A stretch of 64,000 nt of DNA from Rhodobacteraceae bacterium NBU2976 (lineage in GTDB: Bacteria; Pseudomonadota; Alphaproteobacteria; Rhodobacterales; Rhodobacteraceae), in the NCBI GenBank assembly GCA_023630215.1, contig JALPRQ010000001.1:620001-684000 (forward strand), read 5' to 3'. Shown in pieces: positions 26,173-35,666 of this stretch (position 1 is the stretch's first letter; every line of letters begins with the position of its first letter). The translations under genes were made by a program, and so were the position numbers. The notes beneath the pieces are model-generated. The model saw only the letters and a program-made list of their open reading frames with translations, searched no databases and was not told the DNA's origin.

Positions 26173-27518
26173 CCATCGTCCTTGGTGAATTTCGCTCCCA
26201 GCTCTTCCATCAAAGGGACAAAGATCGGGAAGGAGGTTTCTATAGGCCCGGCATCGTCGATTTTTACAGGCTTTTGCGTGGCCATCCCCAAACACATGAA
26301 GCTCATCGCGATCCGGTGGTCCAGATGCGTTTTACATGTCCCGCCGCCCGGAACATTGCCCTGACCCATGCCGTGGACGGTGAACGTGTCTTCGGTTTCC
26401 TCGACCGTCACGCCATTGGCTTCCAGCCCGCGGGCCATTGCGTCAATCCGGTCGGATTCTTTGACGCGCAGCTCTTTGACGCCCAGCATTTTGGTCACGC
26501 CCTCGGCGGTCGCCGCAATCGCCGACAGGATCGGGAATTCGTCGATCATGGACGCTGCACGCTCCGGCGGCACGGTCACGCCCTTTAACGGACCGTATTT
26601 CACGCGGAGGTCGGCAATCGGCTCGCCCCCCTCCAACCGTTCGTTTTCAAACGTGATGTCCGCACCCATCTCGATCAGCGTGGTATAGAGACCGTTACGC
26701 GTCGGGTTCTGGCCGATATTCGGCACCAGAACCTCTGACCCTTCGGCCAGCAGTGCGGCTGCCACCGGAAACGCGGCCGATGACGGATCGCGTGGAACGG
26801 TGATGGTTTGCGCCGTCAACTCGGGCTGACCGGTCAGGGTGATGACGCGACCTTCGTCGGTGATTTCAGTAGAAATCTCCGCCCCAAAACCGGCCAACAT
26901 GCGTTCCGTATGATCCCGCGTCGCCTCTTTCTCGATCACCACTGTCTGCCCCGGCGCGTTCAGTCCGGCCAGCAGCACCGCGGATTTCACCTGCGCCGAG
27001 GGCACGGGGGACACATAGTGCACCGGTACGGGGTCGCCTGTCCCGATCACCGTCATAGGCAATCGCCCACCCTGACGGCCATAAGACCGCGCGCCAAACA
27101 GCGCGATCGGGTCCGTAATTCTCGCCATGGGCCGCGAGCGCAGGCTGGCGTCGCCCGTATAGGTCACCGTAATCGGTGTGGTTGCCGCAGCGCCCATCAC
27201 CAACCGCACCCCTGTGCCCGAATTCCCGTAATCAATCACATTGTCCGGCTCGCCAAAACCGCCAACACCGACGCCGAAAACTTCCCATTCACCATCGCCC
27301 AATCGGTTCACCTCTGCCCCGAAGGCCTGCATGGCTTTGGCCGTATCCAGAACGTCAGTGCCTTCCAGCAGCCCGGTCACGTGGGTCCGGCCCACAGACA
27401 ACGCTCCGAGGATCAGCGAACGGTGAGAGATCGACTTGTCCCCGGGCACGTTTGCCACGCCCTTCAACGGGCCACATTTACAAGAGGACATTGGACGGGG
27501 CGCGCCGTGGCTGGACAT
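26169..27518 (-). CDS. aroA: 3-phosphoshikimate 1-carboxyvinyltransferase (EPSP synthase)
   Basis: 449 aa, shikimate pathway. Seen: [17 protein letters not shown] (shikimate-3-phosphate and PEP binding), [40 protein letters not shown] and the C-terminal DHRIAMSF. The N-terminal NSGTGVRL loop is usually NSGTALRL or NAGTAMRP, so class I or II (glyphosate sensitivity) cannot be decided by eye. Overlaps cmk by four bases. Confidence 0.96.
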   Translation of the reverse strand: MSSHGAPRPMSSCKCGPLKGVANVPGDKSISHRSLILGALSVGRTHVTGLLEGTDVLDTAKAMQAFGAEVNRLGDGEWEVFGVGVGGFGEPDNVIDYGNSGTGVRLVMGAAATTPITVTYTGDASLRSRPMARITDPIALFGARSYGRQGGRLPMTVIGTGDPVPVHYVSPVPSAQVKSAVLLAGLNAPGQTVVIEKEATRDHTERMLAGFGAEISTEITDEGRVITLTGQPELTAQTITVPRDPSSAAFPVAAALLAEGSEVLVPNIGQNPTRNGLYTTLIEMGADITFENERLEGGEPIADLRVKYGPLKGVTVPPERAASMIDEFPILSAIAATAEGVTKMLGVKELRVKESDRIDAMARGLEANGVTVEETEDTFTVHGMGQGNVPGGGTCKTHLDHRIAMSFMCLGMATQKPVKIDDAGPIETSFPIFVPLMEELGAKFTKDDG

Positions 27519-27608
27519 AGGAAAAACCCTGCTAAGTTACGTCGCAAAGCCAATAGCCCATCGCTGTTTCGCGGTCCACAGGGAATGCGTATGGGACACA
27601 AAGTAATG

Positions 27609-27627
27609 AGGCGCCAGCGTGGCGCCT
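27609..27627. terminator. Hairpin between the 126-aa gene and aroA
   Basis: AGGCGCCA (27609-27616) and TGGCGCCT (27620-27627) form an eight-pair stem with a three-base loop, 25 bases beyond the stop of the 27652-28032 gene. There is no T-run on either strand. Confidence 0.5.
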
Positions 27628-27651
27628 TACACCTTGATTCCGGGGGAGGGA

Positions 27652-28032
27652 TTATTCAACCTTGAACCCACCGCAACGCTCGCAATAGTCCGCAAACTCC
27701 GCCAGTTCTTCTCGGCTAAGCGCATAGTTCAGATGCTTCCGCTCGGGCGATTTGTAAATGTGGGAATTATCAACCTGATCGACATGCTTGCCATTCATCA
27801 GCACATGTTCACCCGGCTCCAAATCTACCAACGTATTGTGGCGCAATGCCCTAGCAACCTGTCGTGCCTCATCCTGCGACAGATGACCCGTGTAAGGGGC
27901 CGCAAGGAATTCGACCTTCCCATCGGGAAGGATTTTCAGCTTCAGAATAACTTCAACAATCGCGCGCCAATGCCAGAAACTTGCTTTGAACTCGTGATCA
28001 GCATTGGCGGCGTCGATCAGGCGGATACCCAT
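27652..28032 (-). CDS. Conserved-looking hypothetical protein, 126 aa
   Basis: Not recognised. A small soluble protein with an N-terminal charged part, a central KLKILPDGKVEFLAAPYTGHLSQDEARQVARALR-like region and an LEPGEHVLMNGKHVDQVD strand pair, and a C-terminal CERCGG. No signal peptide or membrane segment. It lies between trmB and aroA, 62 bases after trmB on the same strand. Base composition is close to its neighbours, so it is probably native to the lineage. Confidence 0.7.
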   Translation of the reverse strand: MGIRLIDAANADHEFKASFWHWRAIVEVILKLKILPDGKVEFLAAPYTGHLSQDEARQVARALRHNTLVDLEPGEHVLMNGKHVDQVDNSHIYKSPERKHLNYALSREELAEFADYCERCGGFKVE

Positions 28033-28094
28033 CTCGGCAGCCCTGCGGTTAGGAGGTTATACCGTCAGCCTAACACGAAAAGCCGAGATTCGCA

Positions 28095-28754
28095 TTATCG
28101 ACGATTAAATGTCAGGTAATGCGGTGTGCGCCCTTCGCGCACGGCCTTCGCCTCGTAACGTGTGCGGGTCCAGTCGGGCCATGGTGTGCGCCAATCGGCA
28201 GGGCGCATGGCGGTCCAAATAAAATCCTTCCGCGGGATCATGACCTCCATCGTCTGGCGCACATAATCCTCTATGTCCGTCGCAATCCGGAACTCCGCCC
28301 CCGGTTTCAGGATTCGCGCAATCTGGTCGATATTCTCTGGCGTCACAAAGCGGCGTCGATGGTGGCGCAGCTTTGGCCAGGGGTCGGGGTAAAGCAGAAA
28401 CACCTTCTCAAACGCAGCATCGGGCAGGGCTTCCAACAGATCCCGCGCATCCCCGAAATGAAGACGGATATTGTCAATCTCCTGTTCTCCGATCCGCGAC
28501 ACGATCTTGGCCACGCCATTGATAAACGCCTCGGCCCCGGTTATGGTCACATCAGGATAGGTTTTCGCCATGTGGAGCGTATGTTCCCCACCGCCAAACC
28601 CGATCTCCAGCCACTGCGGGCCGGGACCGGGATTGGCCGGGTCCACCGCGATCCGGGGAAGCGTGTTTTCCATGTGAAAGGCCTGCCCCTTCTTCAGGGG
28701 CTTACCGATCCGGCGGCCATAGAAATTGCGATGTGGTGTTTCAGTATTCGACAT
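28095..28754 (-). CDS. trmB: tRNA (guanine-N7-)-methyltransferase
   Basis: 219 aa SAM-dependent methyltransferase that makes m7G46. The SAM site is LEIGFGGGEHTLHMA, followed by GAEAFINGV, and the family signature is YPDPWPKLRHHRRRFV. The ATG at 28754 gives the normal start; the frame is open 12 codons upstream. Adjacent to metK, which makes the SAM it uses, with a LysE gene between them. Confidence 0.94.
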   Translation of the reverse strand: MSNTETPHRNFYGRRIGKPLKKGQAFHMENTLPRIAVDPANPGPGPQWLEIGFGGGEHTLHMAKTYPDVTITGAEAFINGVAKIVSRIGEQEIDNIRLHFGDARDLLEALPDAAFEKVFLLYPDPWPKLRHHRRRFVTPENIDQIARILKPGAEFRIATDIEDYVRQTMEVMIPRKDFIWTAMRPADWRTPWPDWTRTRYEAKAVREGRTPHYLTFNRR

Positions 28755-28799
28755 GAGCGCGAGATATACCCATTTTCTCGCATCCGACAAGCAGGCGGA

Positions 28800-29435
28800 T
28801 CAGCTGACCGATAACCGCCCGCCCAGAAAGATGTACAAAAACCCGGTCGCCGCCGATGTTGTCCGACGCACACGGGCACTGACGACCCGTTGTTTGACCT
28901 TGACCGCCAACCAGCCATAGACCGAATGCACACTCAACACTGTCATGGCGATCGTCAGATACATCAGCAAAAATTGCGGGGCGAGCGGCGCATGGTGATC
29001 CAGAAATTGCGGCAGGAACGCCGCCAGAAACACAACCGTTTTGGGATTGCCCGCAGACACAAAAAACGCCTGTCGATAACGGCTGCCGAACCCACGCACC
29101 GTTGGGGCGGCGTTCGGATCAACTGCAACCGGGGTCAGACCCCGATCCCGCCACAACTTGTAAAGGATCGTCACCCCCAGATAGATCAGATATCCGGCGC
29201 CTGCGAACTTGATCACTTTAAACGCCAGCGAATCCACCGTGACCAGCGCGCCAACACCCGTGGCGATCATGATGACGATGCCCAGCTGGCAGGTCAGGTT
29301 CGCTAGAATGGTGGTGAAAATCTTGGGATATCCGTATTTTACCGCGTGGGTGATGACCAACAGAACATTTGGTCCGGGGGACAAGGTAACCAGAAAATAC
29401 GCTAAGCCAAATACAAGCCAGGTTTCAAAAGCCAT
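28800..29435 (-). CDS. LysE family amino-acid exporter
   Basis: 211 aa with six hydrophobic segments and the LysE/RhtB signature near the N-terminus: FLVTLSPGPNVLLVITHAVKYG. The central NPKTVVFLAAFLPQF is also typical. Probably exports an amino acid or derivative such as homoserine or threonine; the family does not fix the substrate. Between metK and trmB on the same strand. Upstream, GACCTTA and TAAGGTC (29441-29463) flank an A-run and could form a hairpin in its leader. Confidence 0.9.
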   Translation of the reverse strand: MAFETWLVFGLAYFLVTLSPGPNVLLVITHAVKYGYPKIFTTILANLTCQLGIVIMIATGVGALVTVDSLAFKVIKFAGAGYLIYLGVTILYKLWRDRGLTPVAVDPNAAPTVRGFGSRYRQAFFVSAGNPKTVVFLAAFLPQFLDHHAPLAPQFLLMYLTIAMTVLSVHSVYGWLAVKVKQRVVSARVRRTTSAATGFLYIFLGGRLSVS

Positions 29436-29476
29436 GATAGGACCTTAAAAAAAATATAAGGTCAGTATCTGCCTAA

Positions 29477-29508
29477 AAGATGCCTCGCACAAGTGGGATT
29501 GTGCGAGG
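29477..29508 (-). terminator. Rho-independent terminator of metK
   Basis: CCTCGCACAA (29483-29492) and TTGTGCGAGG (29499-29508) form ten pairs with a six-base loop; on the minus strand CATCTTTTAGG follows. It lies ten bases beyond the metK stop. Confidence 0.85.
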
Positions 29509-29518
29509 AGCATGGGCG

Positions 29519-30685
29519 TTATACGGCGGCCTTCAGTGCCTCGACCAGATCAGTCTGTTCCCAGCTGAACCCGCCATCTGCCTCGGGCGCGCGGCCGAAA
29601 TGCCCATAGGCAGCCGTGCGCTGATAGATGGGTTTATTCATACCCAGATGCTCGCGGATCCCACGCGGCGTCAGGTCCATAACTTTGGCTACCGCTTTTT
29701 CGATCTGTGCTTCGGGCACTTTGCCGGTTCCGTCCGTGTCAACATATATCGACAGGGGTTTTGCCACACCAATCGCATAGGACAGCTGCAACGTGCAGCG
29801 ATGGGCCAATCCGGCGGCAACGATATTTTTCGCCAGATAGCGGGCAGCGTAAGCGGCTGAACGGTCGACCTTGGTCGGGTCTTTGCCGGAAAACGCACCG
29901 CCGCCATGTGGGGCCGCGCCGCCATAGGTGTCCACGATAATTTTGCGCCCGGTCAGGCCAGCATCGCCATCCGGGCCACCGATCACAAACTTGCCCGTCG
30001 GGTTCACCCACCATTCGGTGTTGGCGGTCAGCCAGCCCTCGGGCAGGACCTCGCGGATATAGGGTTCAACGATGCCGCGCACATCGTCAGAGGTCAATTT
30101 CGGGTCCAGATGTTGTGTGGATAACACCAGCGAGGTCACCTCGACCGGATTGCCATCCTCGTACCGGATCGACAGCTGTGATTTGGCATCTGGGCCAAGC
30201 TTGGGTTCCGTGCCGTTTTTACGCACCTCTGCCAGGCGGCGCAGGATCGCGTGGGCGTAAAGGATAGGGGCAGGCATCAGCGCGTCGGTTTCATTGACCG
30301 CATAGCCGAACATAATCCCCTGATCGCCTGCGCCTTCGTCCTTGTTGCCGGACGCGTCAACCCCTTGCGCAATGTCCGCCGATTGCGCGTGCAGATAGCT
30401 GTCGACATTCAGGTTCGCCCAATGGAACCCGTCCTGTTCGTAGCCAATATCGCGAACGCAATCGCGCGCGATTTGTTCGACCCGTTCGATAACGGAACCC
30501 GGACCACGCACCTCGCCACCGATAACAACGCGGTCGGTGGTGGCAAAGGTCTCACATGCGACGCGAGAATAGGGGTCTTCGCTTAAAAATGCGTCCAGTA
30601 TCGCGTCGGAAATGCGATCACATACTTTGTCGGGATGTCCCTCAGATACAGATTCAGATGTGAACAGGTAATTGTCGCGCGGCAC
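29519..30685 (-). CDS. metK: S-adenosylmethionine synthetase
   Basis: 388 aa. [19 protein letters not shown] opens the N-terminal domain, [10 protein letters not shown] and [22 protein letters not shown] carry ATP/phosphate residues. I chose the GTG at 30685: it gives [16 protein letters not shown], like other alphaproteobacterial MetK, and GGAGG lies five bases upstream. An ATG four codons earlier (30697) overlaps that ribosome site, so a naive annotation would start there. No SAM riboswitch is visible in the 51 bases between lnt and metK. Confidence 0.96.
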   Translation of the reverse strand: MPRDNYLFTSESVSEGHPDKVCDRISDAILDAFLSEDPYSRVACETFATTDRVVIGGEVRGPGSVIERVEQIARDCVRDIGYEQDGFHWANLNVDSYLHAQSADIAQGVDASGNKDEGAGDQGIMFGYAVNETDALMPAPILYAHAILRRLAEVRKNGTEPKLGPDAKSQLSIRYEDGNPVEVTSLVLSTQHLDPKLTSDDVRGIVEPYIREVLPEGWLTANTEWWVNPTGKFVIGGPDGDAGLTGRKIIVDTYGGAAPHGGGAFSGKDPTKVDRSAAYAARYLAKNIVAAGLAHRCTLQLSYAIGVAKPLSIYVDTDGTGKVPEAQIEKAVAKVMDLTPRGIREHLGMNKPIYQRTAAYGHFGRAPEADGGFSWEQTDLVEALKAAV

Positions 30686-30736
30686 AGGCCCCTCCATTTT
30701 CGGTTCGGCTTTCTGTAAATGTCGTCTGCGAACGGG

Positions 30737-32218
30737 TCAACGGTTGTTTCGGCGATAGCCGGCAAACAGATACCAGGTTGCCCATAATACCAGCAGAACC
30801 ATCATTGGTACGTCACCTGTGCGCGAATAGAGCGTGGGCGGCAAGGCTCCCGGTAGAACCGCATCCACAAACCCCTGTTGGTTAAGCGGGATCGCGGCAA
30901 CAACCTGACCTTTGGGATCGATCATTGCCGACACCCCGGTATTTGCCGCTCGCGCCAGCGGCAATCCCTGTTCAATCGCGCGTGCTCGCGCCAGATCCAG
31001 ATGCTGATAAGGCCCAGAAAAATCGCCATACCAGGCGTCATTGGTAATCTGAACCAGCCAATCGGGCCGTTCGCCACGGATCATGGCATGTTGGGGGAAT
31101 ATCGTTTCATAGCAGATCATCGGCAAGAAGGCGGGAATACCCAGTGGCCGAATGATTTTCGGGCCTGTGCCGGGGGTCCAGCCTGTGCCGGTCATCGCCT
31201 CCAGCCCGATGAGCTTTAGCAGCCATGGTGTCGGGACATACTCGCCAAAAGGAACAAGATGATGTTTCGCGTAATCGTCAATCAAAAAGCCCAGCTGATC
31301 GATGGCATACATCCCATTATACCAGTTCCCTTCGATATCCCGCAGCCGGGTGCCAAAAACCATCACCGCTCCGTTTGCGGATTGTGACATATATTGCACC
31401 AGATCAGGGCGATCATGGGCGACAAACGACACGGCGGTTTCGGGCCAAATCACGATATCGGGCATCGGTTCGGTCTCGGTCGCCGTCAGCTCTATCTGAC
31501 GATCAAAGAAGACTTGCGCAAATTCCGAAAGCCATTTCAGCGATTGCGCAGCGTTGGGCTGCACCAGCCGAACAATTGTCGGCTCGGCGCGATTGGGGAT
31601 TTGACGCTGATCCAACGCGAACCCGCTGGCAATCAGTGCCAAAGTCAGCACAATCCCAAGGGAGGCGCTGCGATAGTTTCGACGAAAGAATTCTGTGATC
31701 AATATGACAGCCAGAAGCGTGACAAAGGTCAGCCCGTGCGGACCAATAACCGACGCGACCTGCGCAACCGGCATGTTCAGCCAGCCATATCCCACCAATG
31801 CCCAAGGAAATCCCGTAAAAATATAGGATCGCCCCAGCTCGGCCAACGCCCAGAACACCGCCAATGCCCACGGAGAGCCTCGCTTCGCCAATCCAAACGC
31901 AATCGCCCAATATCCACCAAATCCGCCTGCCATGATCACTAGGGCAAATGGGGCAATCCAACCATGCCGGGCGGCGTCGACCTGAAATGGCTCCATGATC
32001 CAGAAGAAGGTCAGACCGAAATATCCGATTCCGCCAAGCCAGCCAATCACTGCAGCACGCCGTTTGCTGGTGGCGGCACCATGCAGCAAAGCCAACACCG
32101 GAATCCCGAAAAACAATGACGGGGCAAATGACCAGGGGGCATTAATCGTCGCCAGCACACCCCCCGCCAGAAGGGCAAGAAAAAGCTGGCGCCAACCGGT
32201 CAGATTTCGGATATCCAC
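30737..32218 (-). CDS. lnt: Apolipoprotein N-acyltransferase
   Basis: 493 aa. Six or so N-terminal membrane helices (to about residue 200), then a periplasmic nitrilase domain with the catalytic triad Glu260 (WPETA), Lys318 (AKHHLVPFGEYVP) and Cys369 (ICYE), and a last membrane helix at the C-terminus. It adds the third acyl chain to lipoproteins. Preceded by the CorC-like gene with a one-base gap, the conserved ybeY-corC-lnt order. Confidence 0.96.
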   Translation of the reverse strand: MDIRNLTGWRQLFLALLAGGVLATINAPWSFAPSLFFGIPVLALLHGAATSKRRAAVIGWLGGIGYFGLTFFWIMEPFQVDAARHGWIAPFALVIMAGGFGGYWAIAFGLAKRGSPWALAVFWALAELGRSYIFTGFPWALVGYGWLNMPVAQVASVIGPHGLTFVTLLAVILITEFFRRNYRSASLGIVLTLALIASGFALDQRQIPNRAEPTIVRLVQPNAAQSLKWLSEFAQVFFDRQIELTATETEPMPDIVIWPETAVSFVAHDRPDLVQYMSQSANGAVMVFGTRLRDIEGNWYNGMYAIDQLGFLIDDYAKHHLVPFGEYVPTPWLLKLIGLEAMTGTGWTPGTGPKIIRPLGIPAFLPMICYETIFPQHAMIRGERPDWLVQITNDAWYGDFSGPYQHLDLARARAIEQGLPLARAANTGVSAMIDPKGQVVAAIPLNQQGFVDAVLPGALPPTLYSRTGDVPMMVLLVLWATWYLFAGYRRNNR

Positions 32219-32219
32219 G

Positions 32220-33113
32220 CTATTCCGCGGCCTCTTGCGCGGTTCCGTTCAACCGCACCCGCAGGCGTTTGATCGACCGGGCGTCGGCATCAACCACTTC
32301 GAATTCATGCCCGGCGCTATCCTTCAGGCATTCGCCCCGTGCGGGCACGCGCCCTGACAGCATAAAGACCAAACCGCCGAGCGTATCCACATCCTCGTCC
32401 AGATCGTCGGGCAACAGGTCAATGCCAGCGACCTGTTCGAATTCCTGCAATGGGGCACGCGCCTGTGCCAGAAACACGCCGGGGCTTTCCTGAATCCACA
32501 GCTGGTCTTCCTCGGCATCATGCTCGTCGGCAATTTCGCCAACGATCTCCTCGATCAGGTCTTCGATCGTCACCAGCCCGTCGACCCCGCCATGTTCGTC
32601 GATCACCAGCGCCATATGAATGCGGTCATTTTGCATCTTCTGCAACAAGGCGCGCAATGGCATGGACGGGGGGGCATAGATCAAAGGTCGCAAAATCGTC
32701 TTCAAGTCAAACGGCTTCTTGGATCCGAATCCATGCTCCAAGGCCACGTCTTTCATATGTACCAGGCCAATTGGATTGTCCAAGGTCTCGGAATAGACCG
32801 GCAAACGCGAATATGTAGACTCGCGGAACGTGGCCACGATATCCTTCAGGCTGGCCGTGTCAGGCACAGCGACAATATCCGCGATCGGTATCGCAATATC
32901 CTCGACACGCTGGTCGTGCATCTTGCGCACGTTGGACAACAACGTCTGTGTGCCCGCAACCGCTGCCACACGTGCCACTGCCTCTGCGTTGGATGATTCC
33001 GGATCAGGTGTCCGGCCAAATACTCTCTCCCAGAACCCGGGCCTGGGTTCGTCTGCCTCTGTTGGCTGCGCGCTCTGCGCTGCGCTAGAGGACCCGTCGC
33101 TACTGTCGCTCAT
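32220..33113 (-). CDS. CorC/hemolysin-family CBS-domain protein
   Basis: 297 aa. A short acidic N-terminus, two CBS domains (about 70-195; VRKMHDQRVEDIAIPIADIVAV, then PSMPLRALLQKMQNDRIHMALVIDEHGGVDGLVTIEDLIEEIVGEI) and a C-terminal CorC_HlyC domain (about 210-290; FEQVAGIDLLPDDLDEDVDTLGGLVF). No membrane segment, so it is the soluble CorC (YbeX) form linked to magnesium homeostasis and ribosome assembly. ATG at 33113 with AAAGGAG upstream; the frame opens 11 codons earlier. Confidence 0.93.
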   Translation of the reverse strand: MSDSSDGSSSAAQSAQPTEADEPRPGFWERVFGRTPDPESSNAEAVARVAAVAGTQTLLSNVRKMHDQRVEDIAIPIADIVAVPDTASLKDIVATFRESTYSRLPVYSETLDNPIGLVHMKDVALEHGFGSKKPFDLKTILRPLIYAPPSMPLRALLQKMQNDRIHMALVIDEHGGVDGLVTIEDLIEEIVGEIADEHDAEEDQLWIQESPGVFLAQARAPLQEFEQVAGIDLLPDDLDEDVDTLGGLVFMLSGRVPARGECLKDSAGHEFEVVDADARSIKRLRVRLNGTAQEAAE

Positions 33114-33154
33114 GGCTCCTTTTCCATGGTGAGTGCCTGTCTGCACCCGCGCCC

Positions 33155-33637
33155 CTAATATGGGTTGGGAACCCCCAGTTGCGCAAGAGCTTTGATTTCC
33201 AAGGATTCCATGATGTCAGCATCTGTATCGCTTTCATGGTCATAGCCCAGCAAGTGTAGGCAGCCATGTATAATCAGGTGAGTGACATGATCCTTGGGTG
33301 GAATATTCTGCTCCAATGCCTCGCGCACGCAGGTTTCATAGGCGATGGCGATGTCCCCAAAGCTGTCACCCCCATCATCGGGTATCTGCCCAGCGGTCTG
33401 TGGCGTCAGGTGATAAGCCGGCCAGGAAAGCACATTTGTCGCCTGATCCTTTCGGCGGAAATCCGCGTTCAGTTCGGCAATTCGGGCATCATCGCAGGCC
33501 ATGATACAGATTTCCCGCGTGCCGACGTCGATCCCCGCAACAGACAGTGCCTGTCGGGCCGCACGTTCGGCCAGCACCTCCAGTCCCATTTCCGTCCAGC
33601 GGTCATCTTCGATGACCACATCGGTCAGTTCAGACAT
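33155..33637 (-). CDS. ybeY: Endoribonuclease YbeY
   Basis: 160 aa zinc protein involved in 16S rRNA maturation and ribosome quality control. The metal motif HGCLHLLGYDH is present near the C-terminus, as is the conserved Arg region (ELNADFRRKDQATNVLSWP). The ATG at 33637 overlaps the phoH stop by eight bases and yields a normal-length protein; ATGs four and seven codons upstream in the same frame are possible. Between phoH and the CorC-like gene, its usual partners. Confidence 0.94.
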   Translation of the reverse strand: MSELTDVVIEDDRWTEMGLEVLAERAARQALSVAGIDVGTREICIMACDDARIAELNADFRRKDQATNVLSWPAYHLTPQTAGQIPDDGGDSFGDIAIAYETCVREALEQNIPPKDHVTHLIIHGCLHLLGYDHESDTDADIMESLEIKALAQLGVPNPY

Positions 33638-34643
33638 CACGGGCATGGGCCGCGTCATAGGCGCGGATGATTTTTGCCACCATTGGATGGCGAACGACGT
33701 CTTCGGCGGTGAAATAGGTAAAGCCGATCCCGTCTACCTTGCGCAGTACACGTTCGGCTTCGATCAGGCCGGACATCACACCTTTGGGCAGGTCGACCTG
33801 ACTCATGTCACCATTGATCGCCATACGCGAATTTTCCCCAAGCCGCGTCAGGAACATTTTCATCTGCATCGTGGTGGCGTTCTGGGCTTCGTCCAGCACC
33901 ACAAACGCATTGGACAATGTCCGCCCGCGCATAAAGGCCAAGGGCGCAATTTCGATCTGTCTTTCCTCGATCATTTTGGCGACCTGCTTGCCGGGCAGGA
34001 AATCGTTCAGGGCGTCATAAAGTGGCTGCATATAGGGATCGATTTTTTCCTTCATGTCGCCGGGTAAGAAACCCAGCCGCTCGCCAGCTTCGACGGCTGG
34101 GCGCGCCAGAATAATACGATCCACATTGCCTTCCAGATAGTTCGACACCGCTGCCGCCACCGCCAGATAGGTTTTGCCCGTGCCCGCCGGGCCAAGCCCA
34201 AAGACCAGCTCGTTCGAGAACAGCGATTTGACATAAGCCATCTGCGATTTGGTGCGCGGCTCGACGATTTTCTTGCGGGTGCGGAATTCCAGACGGTCGC
34301 CCTTGAACATCTCGATCTGATCATTGGCGCCGGGTTCGTCGAACACTTCTTTGGGCATTCGAATGGCGGCATCCACATCACCGGATTCCAGCGGCCGCCC
34401 CTGTTCCAGTCGGGCATACATGGACCTCAGCGCGGTTTCGGCATGTTTCTTTTCATGCGACTCGCCACTGATTAACAGCTGATTGCCGCGATGATGTATC
34501 ACGGCACCTGTGCCCATTTCAATTTTCGAGAGATTGGAGTCGAGCTGTCCGCAAAGGTCAATCAAAAGCCGGTTGTCAGGAAACTCGAGCAGTGTTTCAG
34601 TATTTTCTGCGAAACTGGTCGCGTCAGATATGTCTGATCCCAA
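33630..34643 (-). CDS. phoH: PhoH-like ATPase
   Basis: 337 aa. An N-terminal KH-like region (about 20-100), then a PhoH P-loop domain with Walker A GPAGTGKTYLA, Walker B FVVLDEAQNAT and the downstream GDMSQVDLP. A predicted RNA helicase or ATPase that acts with YbeY; the gene pair is almost always adjacent, as here. First gene of the leftward run phoH-ybeY-corC-lnt-metK. Upstream (34644-34740) should hold the promoter. Confidence 0.93.
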   Translation of the reverse strand: MGSDISDATSFAENTETLLEFPDNRLLIDLCGQLDSNLSKIEMGTGAVIHHRGNQLLISGESHEKKHAETALRSMYARLEQGRPLESGDVDAAIRMPKEVFDEPGANDQIEMFKGDRLEFRTRKKIVEPRTKSQMAYVKSLFSNELVFGLGPAGTGKTYLAVAAAVSNYLEGNVDRIILARPAVEAGERLGFLPGDMKEKIDPYMQPLYDALNDFLPGKQVAKMIEERQIEIAPLAFMRGRTLSNAFVVLDEAQNATTMQMKMFLTRLGENSRMAINGDMSQVDLPKGVMSGLIEAERVLRKVDGIGFTYFTAEDVVRHPMVAKIIRAYDAAHARDV

Positions 34644-34748
34644 TGGGTTCCGTCCGTGTAAATATCGGGTTTATGTCCGATATCGTGCCTCAAGCGCGAC
34701 TCGCGGGCAAGGGATAATTTCCACGATTTTTAAAATGTCACACAGATG

Positions 34749-34817
34749 TTCCCGCTAGCCAGTTCCAGATCGCGCAAGGTGGGGGGCACATTGCAATCTG
34801 CCTAAGGCTAGCGGGAA
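34749..34817. repeat. Perfect 12-base inverted repeat, 45-base spacer
   Basis: TTCCCGCTAGCC (34749-34760) and GGCTAGCGGGAA (34806-34817) are exact complements. The element sits between the phoH start and the end of the small lipoprotein gene and could be a terminator-like structure, a small RNA, or a mobile hairpin. Confidence 0.6.
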
Positions 34818-34824
34818 TGACGTA

Positions 34825-35109
34825 TCAGGATTTGTCCCCGATAATCCGACGTTCAAAGAAAACGGTTGACCATGGCGTTGTCCCCGGGCGGCATACAGGG
34901 GTGCCATCACGATTCAGGCGCGGGCTCATATAGCCCTCGAACCCGTCATCAATGATCCAATGATCACACCCATTGCCATCAACCCAAATGCCCGCATGCA
35001 TGGCGGAAAGCGGTCCGGAATCGATCCCCGCATCTTCGGTCGGTGTGGAACTGCATGCCGAAACACCGATTAACATGGCGACGGACACAAGAAGTCTTAC
35101 AGGGCTCAT
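34825..35109 (-). CDS. Small lipoprotein sharing a domain with the OmpA neighbour
   Basis: 94 aa from the ATG at 35109 (GGAG six bases upstream; an ATG five codons earlier overlaps the ompA end). Signal peptide with lipobox VSAC, so lipidated. The mature part contains GIWVDGNGCDHWIIDDGFEG followed by MSPRLNRDGTPVC, which is closely matched in the upstream OmpA-family protein. Eleven bases after that gene; the two are an operon. Function unknown; probably an envelope protein. Confidence 0.8.
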   Translation of the reverse strand: MSPVRLLVSVAMLIGVSACSSTPTEDAGIDSGPLSAMHAGIWVDGNGCDHWIIDDGFEGYMSPRLNRDGTPVCRPGTTPWSTVFFERRIIGDKS

Positions 35110-35120
35110 CACGCTCTCCT

Positions 35121-35666
35121 TCACCGGCTACAATAGACTTCGACGCGACGGTTGCGGCGTCGACCGTCTTCGGTGTCGTTGGATGCGATGGGCTGCATCT
35201 CGCCAAACGTATCCGTGCGTGTGATCGCACCAACCTGATTGGCAATCGCGGCAACGGATTCCGCGCGTTTGCGGCCCAGATCGTAATTATAATAGACATC
35301 CCCAACATAGTCGGTGTGCCCGGCAATGGTGAAGTAATGCATTCCGTCAGCCATTGAATTACTGAAAAAGATGCTCAGGCGGTCCACCATGTCATTCGAC
35401 AAATCCCATTTTGCCGTGTCGAACATGATATCCGCCGGGAATTCCATACAGATATTTGTATTGCGCCCACAAACCGGATTGCCTTCACGGTCCAGATGCG
35501 GCGACATCATACCCTCGGTGCCAAGGTCCAGCACCCAATGCTCACACCCGTCGGGATCGATCCAGATCGCGGCGGGATAAGACCCTGTGTCTTCTGCCAT
35601 GCTCTGCTCCGGCATCGCCAACATGGCGATGCCGAGAAACAGGGCAGCGAGAACTGCCTTAGCCAT
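35121..35666 (-). CDS. OmpA-family exported protein
   Basis: 181 aa. Signal peptide (1-24), a region (about 32-68) with AIWIDPDGCEHWVLDLGTEG then MSPHLDREGNPVC, and a C-terminal OmpA domain (about 75-181) with IAGHTDYVGDVYYNYDLGRKRAESV and GRRRNRRVEVYC that binds peptidoglycan. Start at the ATG 35666 (a GTG precedes it). It overlaps the end of a small upstream reading frame by eight bases. Periplasmic or outer-membrane role. Confidence 0.88.
   Translation of the reverse strand: MAKAVLAALFLGIAMLAMPEQSMAEDTGSYPAAIWIDPDGCEHWVLDLGTEGMMSPHLDREGNPVCGRNTNICMEFPADIMFDTAKWDLSNDMVDRLSIFFSNSMADGMHYFTIAGHTDYVGDVYYNYDLGRKRAESVAAIANQVGAITRTDTFGEMQPIASNDTEDGRRRNRRVEVYCSR

Noticed and set aside
29441-29463. 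Terminator in the LysE leader
   Set aside because: The stem GACCTTA/TAAGGTC encloses the A-run in its loop, not after the stem, so it is not a classical terminator; the metK terminator next to it is enough.
30686-30736. SAM riboswitch upstream of metK
   Set aside because: The lnt-metK gap is only about 50 bases and shows no SAM-II-like pseudoknot pattern.
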